A DNA stretch of 64,000 nucleotides from Papaver somniferum (taxonomy: Eukaryota; Streptophyta; Magnoliopsida; Ranunculales; Papaveraceae), in the NCBI RefSeq assembly GCF_003573695.1, contig NC_039361.1, positions 38,857,393 to 38,921,392 of the forward strand, in the 5' to 3' direction. The first letter of the stretch is position 1. Each line of letters opens with the position of its first letter. This document shows, one piece after another, positions 33,199 to 43,982 of this stretch. Below the pieces are notes generated by a model. It was not told where the DNA came from, made no database searches, and was given only the letters and a program-made list of their open reading frames with translations. The position numbers were made by a program, and so were the translations under genes.

Positions 33199-35488
33199 TG
33201 GTGTGCCAATGGAAAACACACAGAAACTTGCAAGTATACAAGGCCAAGTTTATAGAATAGAAGGAAAGCAGGGGAAAGTCCACAGGGAGTGGGAGCACTA
33301 TAAGAGAAACCTAAGCTAACAATGGAGACAGTGAGCAAGACAAAGTAATATGGCATACAAAGTGGCAGAAGTAAAGAACCAAAGCAGCAAGGTAAAGCAA
33401 AGCAGCAAAGAAAACAGCTAAGAACCAAGGCTTGGAAGCCAAGGGCAGAGGGAGATTTTGTGCACTGTTTTCAGTGCACAGAGACTACAAATTGCAAGAC
33501 AATAGGCGAGCAACACAGCTAAGAAATATAAACTGAATTTGAAGCAAAGCAAGACTGAAAATTGTAAGTGACTGAAGAAAGAAATTGTGGGTTAAGCTAG
33601 GCTTTGAATCCACCCTTGTGACCTATCCAGAAAATGTAATTCTAGGTTGAATTCCTAATGGAACTAAGTGACAGCTAAGGTCAACTTATGATCCTAAGCA
33701 TACAATTAGAGTGGGAAGAAAACCAGTTTGCTCACAGTCACTAGTGAGCACTAGTTTCTCCCCACTGCTCAATCAATCCAATGCTTCAAAGGCTTTAGCC
33801 TAACATTCACACAAAACAGTAAACATGAGTGATGAAAGAACACTAGGATGTTGAATCCACCATTAACCTAGGGGATATTCTACTCACAGCTAAAATAGTT
33901 ACCAAAGTACTAATTGTCTGATTAAAGTACAACTAGTCTAAGGGCTTAACAACATTGGACAAGAGCTGCACATTATGAAGACTATCTTATTGATTCATGG
34001 TTTCATCTAGTCCTAGCATTTGAGGTTTAGAACATACATAACAAGAACATTACAGAACATAACATAAACAGAACATACAAACATTACATAAACATAACAG
34101 AAATATGGGAGTGACAGCAAAGAACAAACATAACACAACAGTGGAGTTCATAACAGGAACAACACATAACAACATCACAGTGACATAAAATGGAGAAAAT
34201 TAAAACATTAAAATGGATAAACAGTGAACAGCAAAATGAACATTTAACAGAACTAAGTTCTGGACGCCGGCTATTCCAGGCATGGATTTACAACAACACC
34301 CACAATTCCCTTTTATACCCAATACCCAATTTAGGGTTTATAGAAAAATACCCAAATTCAAACAGTGAAATTAGGTATATGATTTACCTAATATTTGACA
34401 GTACAAATTGAACCCATAACTAATTCATTGCTTCTCCTAACAGAAATTAGGGTTTTCTATAAAAATCCCAAAAATTGAGAAATTAGGGTTTCATAAAATC
34501 TTACTTTGATGGCGCAATTTCTTCAATCAATCGCTGACCCATCCTTCCTCTGACTTCACTGCTCCTTCCCATGCCTTTTCTAGCTTCGATTGATAACATG
34601 CAATCATTCTCATCAATTCCACACGTCACTGAAATCGTGTGATGTTGATGAAGTTGATTGAAAGTTACCATGTGCGGTAGGTGGTGGTGATGATAAAGAA
34701 GGTGGTGTTGTTGTGGCAGAGTTGGTGGTGGCGGACATGGTGGTACGGTGGAGCGGCAATGGAGTTGGTGGTGGAGTGGTACGACAACAGGGAGGAGGAA
34801 GAAGAACGGAAGAGAAGAAGGGAATGAGAGAAAAAACTCTCGATGGTTTTTAGGGTATAGGAATTTTCACTGTGGAGCATGTACATCGGATATGATGATC
34901 AGAAACGTTGAGCGTTGGATGCAAATATGTTTGGTAGATCTAACGGTAATATAAGAGATGAATCACTTCGACCGTCGGATTGTGAAATACAACGAAGTCA
35001 ACGGTGTTAGATGATGTTAGGTACTGTAGTGTAAATCGGGAGTATCTAATTTTGATGCACAGGCATAGGAGCAACCGTAGGATGATGAGTTGGATCCAAT
35101 CTGACGGCTGAGAATGGAGGCGGTTTTGGTTATAGAAAATGGGTTTGGGTAAGGGTTTTGGGCCTTGGGTATGCCAAGCCCATATCTTCTTTAAGAGCAA
35201 TTCTTCCTTCTTGAGCCCATTTCTAGTCTTTTGGGCTTATGCGCACCATTCTTCGCGGCTTCCTTGCGTAATTTCTTCCGGATTTTCACTACTCTTCAGC
35301 TCTTTTCCGCTCCGCAAGTCATCCAGACTTTATTTATTACCTAAAAATGCAAAATTAATTAAGAAAAATATTTATTCTTGAAAACAATGAAAATACAGAA
35401 TATGGGATAAAATGTAGAATTAATGCGCAAAAGATGAGTTAAATGCCAACAAAAAGGGATAGATATATACATTATTTGGCACTCATCA
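33199..35488 (-). repeat. 5' LTR of element B
   Basis: It starts TGATGAGTGCC at 35488 and ends CACACCA at 33199; 2,290 bp. Differences from the central LTR are few by eye, the largest near 34280-34310, so the duplication is young. It contains several ACCGTCGGAT/TCTGACGG motifs (34960-35110). Confidence 0.85.
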
Positions 35489-36564
35489 GTAATTAGGTTA
35501 CCCCTTATCCAAAATCAAGGGTCCGTATAGCAAGTGTCCTCTGGGGCATTTTCCGCACTTTTTTCGGGGTTCCTCCGGGGTATTTCTGGGATACTTCCGG
35601 TGCACTTCTGAGGCTCTTCCGGTACGTTATCAACGGAGGTCCAAATGCCACATTTTTAGCCAAATTCGCCGCAAGAGATTATTTTCCAAAAACACCTACA
35701 AATACATAAAATAACCAAATAAGTACAATATCGAGTACTAACAATATATACAAATGAGCTATATTAGACACATAAATGCGTCTATCAATAGGGTGGTTAG
35801 AGTCCAAGGCCAAAGGGAGGGAGTTTGGGGAAGTTTCTGTGTCGCTGCAGAGCCGAAACTCAAGCTGCAGGAGGAGTTGCAGCAGCAGCAGGAAGAAAAC
35901 GAAGCTGAAAAACATACAACTGTGCAGGATAGTCGTTCATAGGGTCTTAAATTTCAAATCCTGTAACAGTCCATTAGTAACAATTATGTTCAGTTTGCAA
36001 CAATTCCTTATAACACTCGATCTGTAACAATTATAACTGTTACGATTAAGCTACTTTCATTCTTTTCTCACATACCTTCAATAAAAACACCTTTTGAGCC
36101 ATGAGATATTATTTTGAGCGTGTTTTCACCGTGAAGAGCTAAACCCCAACACTGGGATGACGGAGGAAGCCTAATATCATACTTGGGTAATTATATTTAA
36201 TTCTTATATGACTTTTGCACTAATTAAAATTGAATTATGATTTTGATTAATTAGTTGTCATCTCGTTTGATGGGTCATGCTTGCTTAGATGTTTTGATGT
36301 CCCATGCTTAGGATTTACAATTAAAGTTTTGAGAATCTACCTTGGCAAAAATAAGAGTCCATGTCTTTATTGGTCTATATTTTTTAAAAGAATTAATATT
36401 TGAACCTTATGTTGTGAGTTTGGTGGAATCCTAAGTCCCAGTTTCTCCCGATACTGCTACCATATTTTTATATATATTTATTAGAATTAGTATGTAAGTC
36501 TAGAATCGAGTCTACACAAGTCCGAGTTGGACGAACTTTATTTACCACTTGAAAAACTACATCA

Positions 36565-37126
36565 ATTTTTGGCGCCGCCGACGCGGACTTGTATTTAGAT
36601 TTGTTTTAGGTTTCTTTTTCTTTTTATTATTTTTTGTTTTTTTACGCGTTTTGGTGTTTTTCGATTCTTTTCAGATTTGGAACGAAACTACAAGGGAAGA
36701 AAAAGTGTTATAAAAGGAAAGCATCGCCAAAGAAGGAAAGAAAAGAGGAATCCGAAAGGAGTGAAGAAGAAGATTTTGTATATAATTATTTTGTTTTATT
36801 TTTAGAAACTGTAAATAGGGTGTTATTTTTGTAATTTTTCTTTTCCTTTTTGGACATTTTTATTTTTGTACTTTTTGGACATTCTTGGACATTATTTTTA
36901 AACCCTAGGGAAGGGCCAAAATTAAATATCAATTGTTTGCAGGGAAGGACGACATTTACGATACTGTCTCGGCCCCTCGGGTTCGTACACTGACATCGGA
37001 GTCGGTGGCCTGAGTCGACTTCAACGGTTCATCGCTCGTCTGGTACGGGAGGTAAGATTCTATCCACCCACGAATCCCCTGTCAGTGGGTTTTATTTTGT
37101 GTGAAAACTCACACCCCTGCAATAGA
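36565..37126 (+). other. A leader with primer site
   Basis: The primer site TGGCGCCGCCGACGCGGA begins at 36570, six bases after the LTR end. It differs from the B version inside the second half. An open frame at 36634-36834 is lysine/glutamate-rich but resembles nothing I know. A splice-donor-like GGTAAG at 37050 precedes the ORF. Confidence 0.65.
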
Positions 37127-38744
37127 ATGTCGAACTGGTATTACAATAGCCAATACAACGAATATCAGACTGAGTTTCAAAATGGACGTTACTACTTTGA
37201 CCATAGTGTGAATAATGGTTGGGAACATCAGCCTTTTGCAGATTATGGTCCATACCATGGTGAGCCCAATTACTATCCACACGCCAACCGGTCATACGAG
37301 CAAAATTCCTCTCTACTAGAGTCAACACGTAAGTTAGATGAGTCGACACGTAAGTTAGCAAAAATGAATAACTTAGTTATGGACGAAAGCAATGCAACGA
37401 GTGAACTTTCTTTCCTAGATTCAATCAGGAAGTCATGTGATTCGACTCAAAATATTTTGTTAGAGGCATAGAACATAAGTGCTCTTAATTTCCAATATAA
37501 TGTTTCCAATAGTACCTTTGAAAATGAAGATAGTTATTCACATAATCAAGATGACGAGGATAAAATTGGTAACACTACTTGTTTAGATGAGGTTCAACCA
37601 TTTTCATGTTATTATAATGATGATTATGATGAGGATAGTGTTGATGAATAATTTTAAATAAGTAGGCATAGTGATCAGGAATTTGTTACTCCAATTGAGC
37701 TTAATAATGATAATGTTTCTAGTTCAAATCCAAATAATTTTAATAATTATTCACCTATTCAAAAGGACGAGGATTTGACTAGGGGTACCCCCGTTTTAGA
37801 CGATGTAGTATTTCCTTTTGATTACGAAGCTAATAATGGTTTAGAGGAACGAGCTTTTTATGAGAATATTGTTTTAGAATCTAGCAATTTAGAAATATTA
37901 GTCTTAGACAAAGAAAGTGAACTCGTAGAGATGAGTGAGGATGAACCTGACTTAGAAGAATCAATTGACCATTTTCAGGAATCATATGACCTTGAAATTA
38001 GGGAAGTTGTGACTAGTCTTTCTAGAGACATTGAAAACTCTAAGTTTGGGGGCGATTATCATTCTCCATGTTCTTTAACTATTTGAAAGGTCCCTCACTT
38101 GGGACTTGACATATGTGCCTCAACCATTTTACAAGATTATCTTCATACACGTTTTCCTGAACCTAGTGATGTTCATAAGGAAGTTCAGTTGTTAGAAACC
38201 CATCCTCTGGTTGATGTGGTTTACCCAGGCTATGATATCCAGATTGACTTTGTTTTCCCACCAAATATTTTTCGACCAATTGTGGGAACGTATAAGTTTC
38301 ATATGTGTCAATTATTAAGTTTTGAGACTAAACCTAATTACTTTAGGATATTAGGGTCGACACATTTGTTTAAGGAAGACCACCACTCTCATTGTGGTCA
38401 GCTGTGTGAGTCAAAACTGATTGACTTTAAGGATCCACAATTATTCAGGTTATTATTATGTGCTTCTAAGTTTTTTACTTGAGTTTTTCCAGACTCTAAT
38501 ACCTGAACCGGACCTTAGATTTGAGGAATTCCAGCGCATGAAAATATTTTATCTAGACCCTTTCATGGAGCCTGAACCTGAACCACGGCTAGATGTAGTT
38601 GTCTTAAACAGGAAACTAGACAAGGGTGCGCTTTATTTGTTAATTTTCTTGGCATGTTGCAGATTCCTTTTACTTGTGATAGCTCTATTTGGTTTTGATG
38701 ACCACAGATATTTCGGCTATTACTTTATGATACGAGGTGATTAA
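37127..38744 (+). pseudogene. single ORF of element A, broken by nonsense changes and a frameshift
   Basis: The ATG at 37127 (MSNWYYNSQYNEY) opens one frame that stays readable to about 38480 except for stops at 37469 (TAG), 37649 (TAA), 37655 (TAA) and 38084 (TGA). A frameshift near 38475 leads into the last ORF piece, ending at 38744. Order of parts: Y/N-rich N-terminus without zinc knuckle, KLDESTRKLAKMNN-type repeats, acidic middle (CYYNDDYDEDS, compare CYHDDDYDD in B), LGLDICASTILQDYLHTRF, DPQLFRLLLCASKFF, then a membrane-like segment (LLIFLACCRFLLLVIALFGF). It is homologous to the B ORF. No Pol domains. Confidence 0.7.
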
Positions 38745-38892
38745 TCCTTTCTTATGTCTGGCTGAAGACGTTAAACTTAGCACTTCTTGGGAGGTAACCC
38801 AATCTCATGCAACACGGTAATATCTTTCCTTATCTCTTTTGCTTCAAATGGTAACAGTTTCTCCTTGTTCATGCTTTTAATTTTATCTTTAG

Positions 38893-38928
38893 AACATTGA
38901 GGACCATGTTAGATTTAAGTTTGGGGGT
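38893..38928 (+). promoter_or_regulatory. upstream hairpin/polypurine unit of element A
   Basis: AACAT, internal T/C mismatch, G, loop AGGA, C, ATGTT (38893-38910), then AGATTTAAG and TTTGGGGGT. The layout and spacing match the B units. Confidence 0.65.
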
Positions 38929-39978
38929 ATGGGAGAAACTTTTTAGTTGCAATAAATAAACTCCAGAGCCTAGAAATTTATGCCTATTAAGGATTGCACT
39001 AACCAATCTAAGTGGATGGAAGCATTTTGGTTGTAGGAGTTGAGGAACCAATCTGATTAGATGGAAACATCTAAAGAGTCTATTCATAAAAGCACAGAGC
39101 TCAGGTGTTAGAAATAACATGGTAGTTTCGCCATATCTCGTTGAGTCCTTTTCACTTCTGTTTTTATTTTTCTTTTTAAATATGTTTCTAAGTGATTTGG
39201 TGGGGCTCACGATTCAAGTTGTTACCAATGCTAGGGTGAATTAGAGTGATTGAGATACCATGAAAAAAAAAAGTTGAAAAAAAAAGAAAAAAAAAAGAAA
39301 AAAAGAGAGAGATGAAAAAAGCAAAAAAAAACTGATTGAGACCAGACCATTTGACCAAAAGGAGTAAATTCAATAAAGTCGACAACTGGTACCTTGTATA
39401 TGCCAGTTGTGTTGACCTAGAGTTGGATTATCGACCACTTGTTCCCTTGTATATGCCAGTGTGTTGATATTAGTCCAGACCAGTATCTCAGTCCATTAAG
39501 ATAGGTTCATTTTGGCGGAGGCCTTCAGAAAGATATGGGAAACGCCGTTCACTTAGTAAACATCAAAACTATCTATGTTTTTCTCTATATCCATCTTCTT
39601 GATCTATCCATGTGATTAGTTTTGACTCCGGATATTGATGTCCATAGTGCGACTATCTGAGTAGAGCTCTGTCACTTATATATGAATTTTAGTATGCTTG
39701 AGTGCAAACTCGTGTACAACAATTGGAATTTCGCATCAGGGTACTTCCTCTTATAGTCAATAAGTATGCCAACCAAGGAGATTCTTTAGTGCCTTCCAAG
39801 GTTCTGCGTAGATAGCTAGGGTCTGGAGTAAAGGTTTTGTGGGTATATCTCTTGTAATCCCTCCCAAGACTATAACTCGACCACTAGGGCCACCTAGGGG
39901 TTTAAAGGCTTGTTGCATACGCTAAATGCAACTGACGATGCCTGCGACAGTGAGTTAGGATTTTATTTTGTAGATTTG
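38929..39978 (+). other. 3' non-coding region of element A
   Basis: About 1 kb without coding signal. It has an A-rich low-complexity stretch at 39260-39335, a duplicated CCTTGTATATGCCAGT segment (39392 and 39445), and the block at 39875-39950 shared with element B. Confidence 0.65.
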
Positions 39979-40018
39979 ATTTGCTCGAGGACTAGCAAAT
40001 AATAAGTTTGGGGGTATT
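39979..40018 (+). promoter_or_regulatory. hairpin plus polypurine tract at the A 3' LTR
   Basis: ATTTGCT, mismatch C/T, G, loop AGGA, C, AGCAAAT (39979-40000), then AATAAG and TTTGGGGGTATT before the LTR at 40019. Confidence 0.72.
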
Positions 40019-41675
40019 TAAGAGACGCATTTATGTGTCTATATTAGTCTCAATTCTCTGTAATGTTAGTACTCGATTTTGTGCTTATTTTGGTATTTTA
40101 TGTCTTTGTAGGTGTTTTTGGAAAAATAAACATTTTTGGAGAAATCAGCTCGAAAAGTTGATAAAGGCGCCCGGAGGACACCTACTATTTGGACTCTCAG
40201 ATTGGATAAGGGGTACTTCAATTACTAAGGGGCACCTCACTGCTATTTTCACCCCCAGATATATTATTTGCACCCCAATGGCTAAACGCACCCCAGTCTG
40301 GATAGGGGGAGGTTATCATCTCCGTTTGAAAAATCAAATTTGGCGGGAAACTTTTCTACCACCTGTGTAATTGTCTGAATGTGATTTGAGCGATATTTAC
40401 TCGGATTTTCTGGATCGGTTGGATTTGATTGGGCTTGTTATGAGTTAATAGGGTTAGTAAGGATATCCAGTAGTGACAAGAAGGCAAGTTTCACTGAATT
40501 TCCTAAAACAGAAGACGTGAGAGGGACATAGAGAATCACGGGTTACTGGTGGTGCTTTAGGAGGAGATTTTGCAGGAGTTTTTCACAGGAATCAACTGGG
40601 AATTACTTGTGGAGACAAAACAGGGATTGTATGCTTCCCAAATTCGTATAAATAGGAGTGAACCACCTGGTTTGCACAAAACAGGGGACGTGAAGATATT
40701 ATCCGGTGTCGGGTTTGAAAGAAGGAAAGATACGTGAGAGGAAAGAAAGAAATATTCTATACAGATTTCATTCTATCTTTAGAGTTTGTAAAGAGCTGGA
40801 AACAGCATAAGAGAAGAACTAGAAAAGGAAAATTGTCGAGACTTTTTCCGAAAGAAACCAGAGTTTTCACCGAGATTTGATTGGCTTGTTGAGTATATAT
40901 AGGGTGGTTAGAGTCCAAGGCCAAAGGGAGGGAGTTTGGGGAAGTTTCTGTGTCGCTGCAGAGCCGAAACTCAAGCTGCAGGAGGAGTTGCAGCAGCAGC
41001 AGGAAGAAAACGAAGCTAAAGAACATACAGCTGTGCAGGACAGTCGTTCATAGGGTCTTAAATTTCAAATCCTGTAACAGTCCATTAGTAACAATTATGT
41101 TCAGTTTGCAACAATTCCTTGTAACACTCGATCTGTAACAATTATAACTGTTACAGTTAAGCTACTTTCATTCTTTTCTCACATACCTTCAATAAAAACA
41201 CCTTTTTAGCCATGAGATATTATTTTGAGTGTGTTTTCACCATGAAGAGCTAAACCCCAACACTGGGATGACGAAGGAAGCCTAATATCATACTTGGGTA
41301 ATTATATTTAATTCTTATATGACTTTTTCACTAATTAAAATTGAATTATGATTTTGATTAATTAGTTGTCATCTCGTTTGATGGGTCATGCTTGCTTAGA
41401 TGTTTTGATGTCCCATGCTTAGGATTTACAACTAAAGTTTTGAGAATCTACCTTGGAAAAAATAAGAGTCCATGTCTTTATTGGTCTATAATTATTAAAA
41501 GAATTAATATTTGAACCTTATGTTGTGAGTTTGGTGGAATCCTAAGTCCCAGTTTCTCCCGATACTGCTACCATATTTTTATATATATTTATTAGAATTA
41601 GTATTTAAGTCTAGAATCGAGTCTACACAAGTCCGAGTTGAACGAACTTTATTTACCACTTTAAAAACTACATCA
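40019..41675 (+). repeat. 3' LTR of element A
   Basis: Ends ACTACATCA followed by TSD GAAAA. It is the uninterrupted copy used to define the split 5' LTR. By eye the two LTRs differ at a modest number of sites. Confidence 0.87.
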
Positions 41676-41680
41676 GAAAA

Positions 41681-41795
41681 TTGGATAAAAAAGAATACGA
41701 GATTTTTTAACTTGTTTAAAGACAGAGTTATAGATTAGCTTAACTAGCCTCTCCAGCTTGAATTGCAAAATGTTTAATCTTTTCGAAAAATTGGA
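41681..41795 (-). pseudogene. remnant of LINE ORF1 3' end
   Basis: A 115-bp island between element A (ending at 41675) and the truncated T1b LTR (from 41796). It carries the right TSD of element A (GAAAA, 41676-41680), whose partner is at 22869-22873. In LINE orientation it joins directly to 22868, just upstream of the ORF2 start. By position it must be LINE sequence; the protein reading alone would not prove it. Confidence 0.65.
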
Positions 41796-43780
41796 TCGAG
41801 CCGAGTTTATCTCGCTTATCTATTTCTCGAAGTATGTGTTGGTAAGCTTTTGCTTTGGCCAAGTTCATCTTTACAAGTGACGAAATTCATGTTTGTTGTT
41901 TCAATCTCTTCAAAATCGCTTTGATGAAAAATGGAGTGTGAGTAACCTCTATATAAAATCCTTTAAGAATGTTTCAATGATTGAAATAAAGAGTTTAGAA
42001 TATGAAACCATCTTTGGATATAAGCATATAGTATGTTTGCACATTAGTGTATAAGTCCAAAACCGGGAACCAAATGTATGCATACTTGTGTATGTACTAA
42101 ATGGTTGATGGAGACTGGGTAAGTATGTGTACCCGTACGCATACTGGCGGAAGTTCACGACCGTGAATTTCTGTTGAGTTTGGAAATCAAAACCAACTCA
42201 ATCCGGTTACATAAGTATGCGTACCCGTACGCATACTAGCGTAAAGTTCACGTCCGTGAAATTCTGCTGAGTTTGAAAACCAAAACAAACTCAAATCTGG
42301 TTACTTAATTATGCATACCCGTACGCATACTTAAGTGTGTTACTTTCTAAAATTGGGTTGTTCATGAACTAAAACATTTATAAAATAAGGAATGCAATTT
42401 GGAAACCTTGGCTATAATGTTCATGAATCGATTCAAGTGAATCAAAACCAATTTTACTTCGATTGTGTCTTGTATACTTCTATAAGATCTAAGCAATTGA
42501 ACAACTCTTGAACTAGTTCATTTGAGTCATGTGGACTAGTTATGGTGAAGATGAATAAGGTTGATATGAAAGTTCTCATATGTCTAACCATTTGGTTAAC
42601 TACTGTTGAACGAACTAGCATTGATTGCAAACCCTGATTTGAAGACTATATAAAGGAGAACTCTAGCAACTGGGAAAACTAATCCCCACACATATTTAGT
42701 GATACTAGTTGTATAAGCTAGAGTCGATTCTCCTTTAACCTTAGGTTTCTATCGAGACCTTGTAGGTTAACGACTTGAAGACTTCATTGGGATTGTGAAG
42801 CCAAACCCAACTATTTTCTCTGTAGTTGCGTGATCTGATCTTGTTGTTTCTATCGTATTGAGTAAATTGTAAAATTGGCTCGAGATTAATTTCTCCGATA
42901 GGCAAGATAGAAAAGTTGTCACAAACATCTTCGTCTCATCGTTTGTGATTCCACAATTTCTTGTTTCGCTAGTCGATTAAGATTATTGTGAGGTGATTGA
43001 TATTTCTAGGTTGCTCTTCGGGAATATAAGTACGGTATATCAATTGGTTCATGTTCACCTTGATTTATCAAAATACAGAACAAAACTCGTAGGTATTTTT
43101 GTAGGATACAGATTTATCTATTCATGTAGACTTTTCTGTGTGATACAGATTTGTTTATTAAAGTCTTCGACTTTGGGTCGTAGCAACTCTTAGTTGTGGG
43201 TGAGATCAGCTAAGGGAATCAAGTTCGTAGTATCCTGCTGGGATCAGAGACGTAAGGAGCGCAACTGTACCTTGGATTAGTGTGAGATTGATTGAGGTTC
43301 AACTACAGTCTAGACCGAGGTTAGTTTGTAGTAGGCTAGTGTCTGTAGCGGCTTAATACAGTGTGTGTTCAATCTGGACTAGGTCCCGGTGTTTTTCTGC
43401 ATTTGCGATTTCCTCTTTACCAAAACTTCTGGTGTCTGTGTTATTTATTTTCCGCATTATATTTTGTTATATAATTGAAATATCACAGGTTGTGCGTTGT
43501 ATCGATCAATTGATAAATCCAACCTTTGGTTGTTGATTGATCTTTGGACATTGGTCTTTGGTACCGTTCAAGTTAATTTCTCTTGAATTCAATTAGACTC
43601 GCAAATTGCTATTTGATTGAGTAAGTATTGAATCGTGAAATTGAGATATAACTCCTTGATATACTTTTCTTAAGATTGAGTCTGACTGTCTAGTTGATTC
43701 TCTTGAAAGTATATTGCATTTAGTCCATACAAATTACTAAGCGAAATATTGGGTGAGGTTGTTAGACCCCCACTTTTTCA
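41796..43780 (+). repeat. 5' LTR of T1b, 5'-truncated
   Basis: It aligns to 47667-47868 plus 55030-56961 and ends GACCCCCACTTTTTCA. A further ~160-bp deletion relative to the 3' LTR occurs at about 42627 (AACTAG joined to CATTGATTGC). The shared block is at 43369-43432. Confidence 0.83.
42121..42340. repeat. palindromic minisatellite in T1b 5' LTR
   Basis: Two full units and one partial unit of about 90 bases. Each begins with arms AGTATGCGTAC and GTACGCATACT around CC (perfect at 42214-42237), followed by TTCACG/CGTGAA around two bases, then CTGCTGAGTTTG. The same array lies at 55153-55365 in the 3' LTR. Confidence 0.8.
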
Positions 43781-43782
43781 AT

Positions 43783-43798
43783 TGGTATCAGAGCAGGC
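43783..43798 (+). promoter_or_regulatory. tRNA-iMet primer-binding site of T1b
   Basis: TGGTATCAGAGCAGGC starts two bases after the LTR end. The first 12 bases are complementary to the 3' end of plant initiator tRNA-Met. Confidence 0.88.
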
Positions 43799-43982
43799 AA
43801 ACACGTTTAAAGACCTTATAAGTCTGTGTTTGTAGCGACCTGACTCTATGAACAATAATCTCTCTGATAAACGCATCACCAAAAACAAAAAAATTGTTTC
43901 AAGGATTTCTATTTAAGAGAATGATTCTTCAATCTCAAATATATACGAACCTAGTGTTCTAACGAAATAGACTAACAATGAA

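Larger units (their letters stand above)
25034..35488 (-). mobile_element. element B: tandem LTR-internal-LTR-partial internal
   Basis: Minus-strand order: LTR 35488-33199, primer site, leader, ORF 32203-30500, 3' region with two hairpin/polypurine units, LTR 29099-26808, primer site, leader, and an ORF start truncated at 25034. The two LTR+leader+ORF blocks are nearly identical over about 4 kb. This is the product expected of unequal recombination that made a tandem element, followed by a deletion that removed the distal ORF, the third LTR and some of LTR C. Confidence 0.82.
23751..35787 (-). mobile_element. solo LTR C, an inverted relative of the A LTR, holding element B
   Basis: It starts on the minus strand at 35787 with TGATAGACGC and ends at 23751 with ...AAACCACCA, flanked by ATAGG at 23746-23750 and 35788-35792. 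The parts 35489-35787 and about 23751-25016 align, diverged, to the A LTR in reverse orientation. About 115 bp expected between them are missing, lost together with the 3' end of element B. No internal region of its own remains. Confidence 0.8.
22874..36564 (+). repeat. 5' LTR of element A, split by solo LTR C
   Basis: 22874-23750 matches 40019-40898 and 35793-36564 matches 40904-41675. The break falls in TATATATAGGGTGGTTAG, where ATAGG was duplicated by the insertion of C. Confidence 0.85.
22874..41675 (+). mobile_element. Athila-like single-ORF LTR element A
   Basis: TSD GAAAA is at 22869-22873 and 41676-41680. The 5' LTR is 22874-23750 plus 35793-36564 (1,649 bp net), the internal region 36565-40018 (3.45 kb) and the 3' LTR 40019-41675 (1,657 bp). 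A GGCGCC primer site follows the 5' LTR, and TTTGGGGG ends the internal region. The only coding trace is one broken ORF (37127-38744) with no Pol domains. Both LTR starts have lost TG (TAATAGACGC and TAAGAGACGC; related LTR C keeps TGATAGACGC). Confidence 0.87.

Noticed and set aside
22874..41675. Reading A, C and B as one large element with four LTRs
   Set aside because: Separate 5-bp duplications (GAAAA, ATAGG), opposite orientations and different LTR sequences show independent insertions.
43781..43800. tRNA-Met-like sequence as a tRNA gene
   Set aside because: Only the 3' complement (primer site) is present, just after an LTR end; no cloverleaf.
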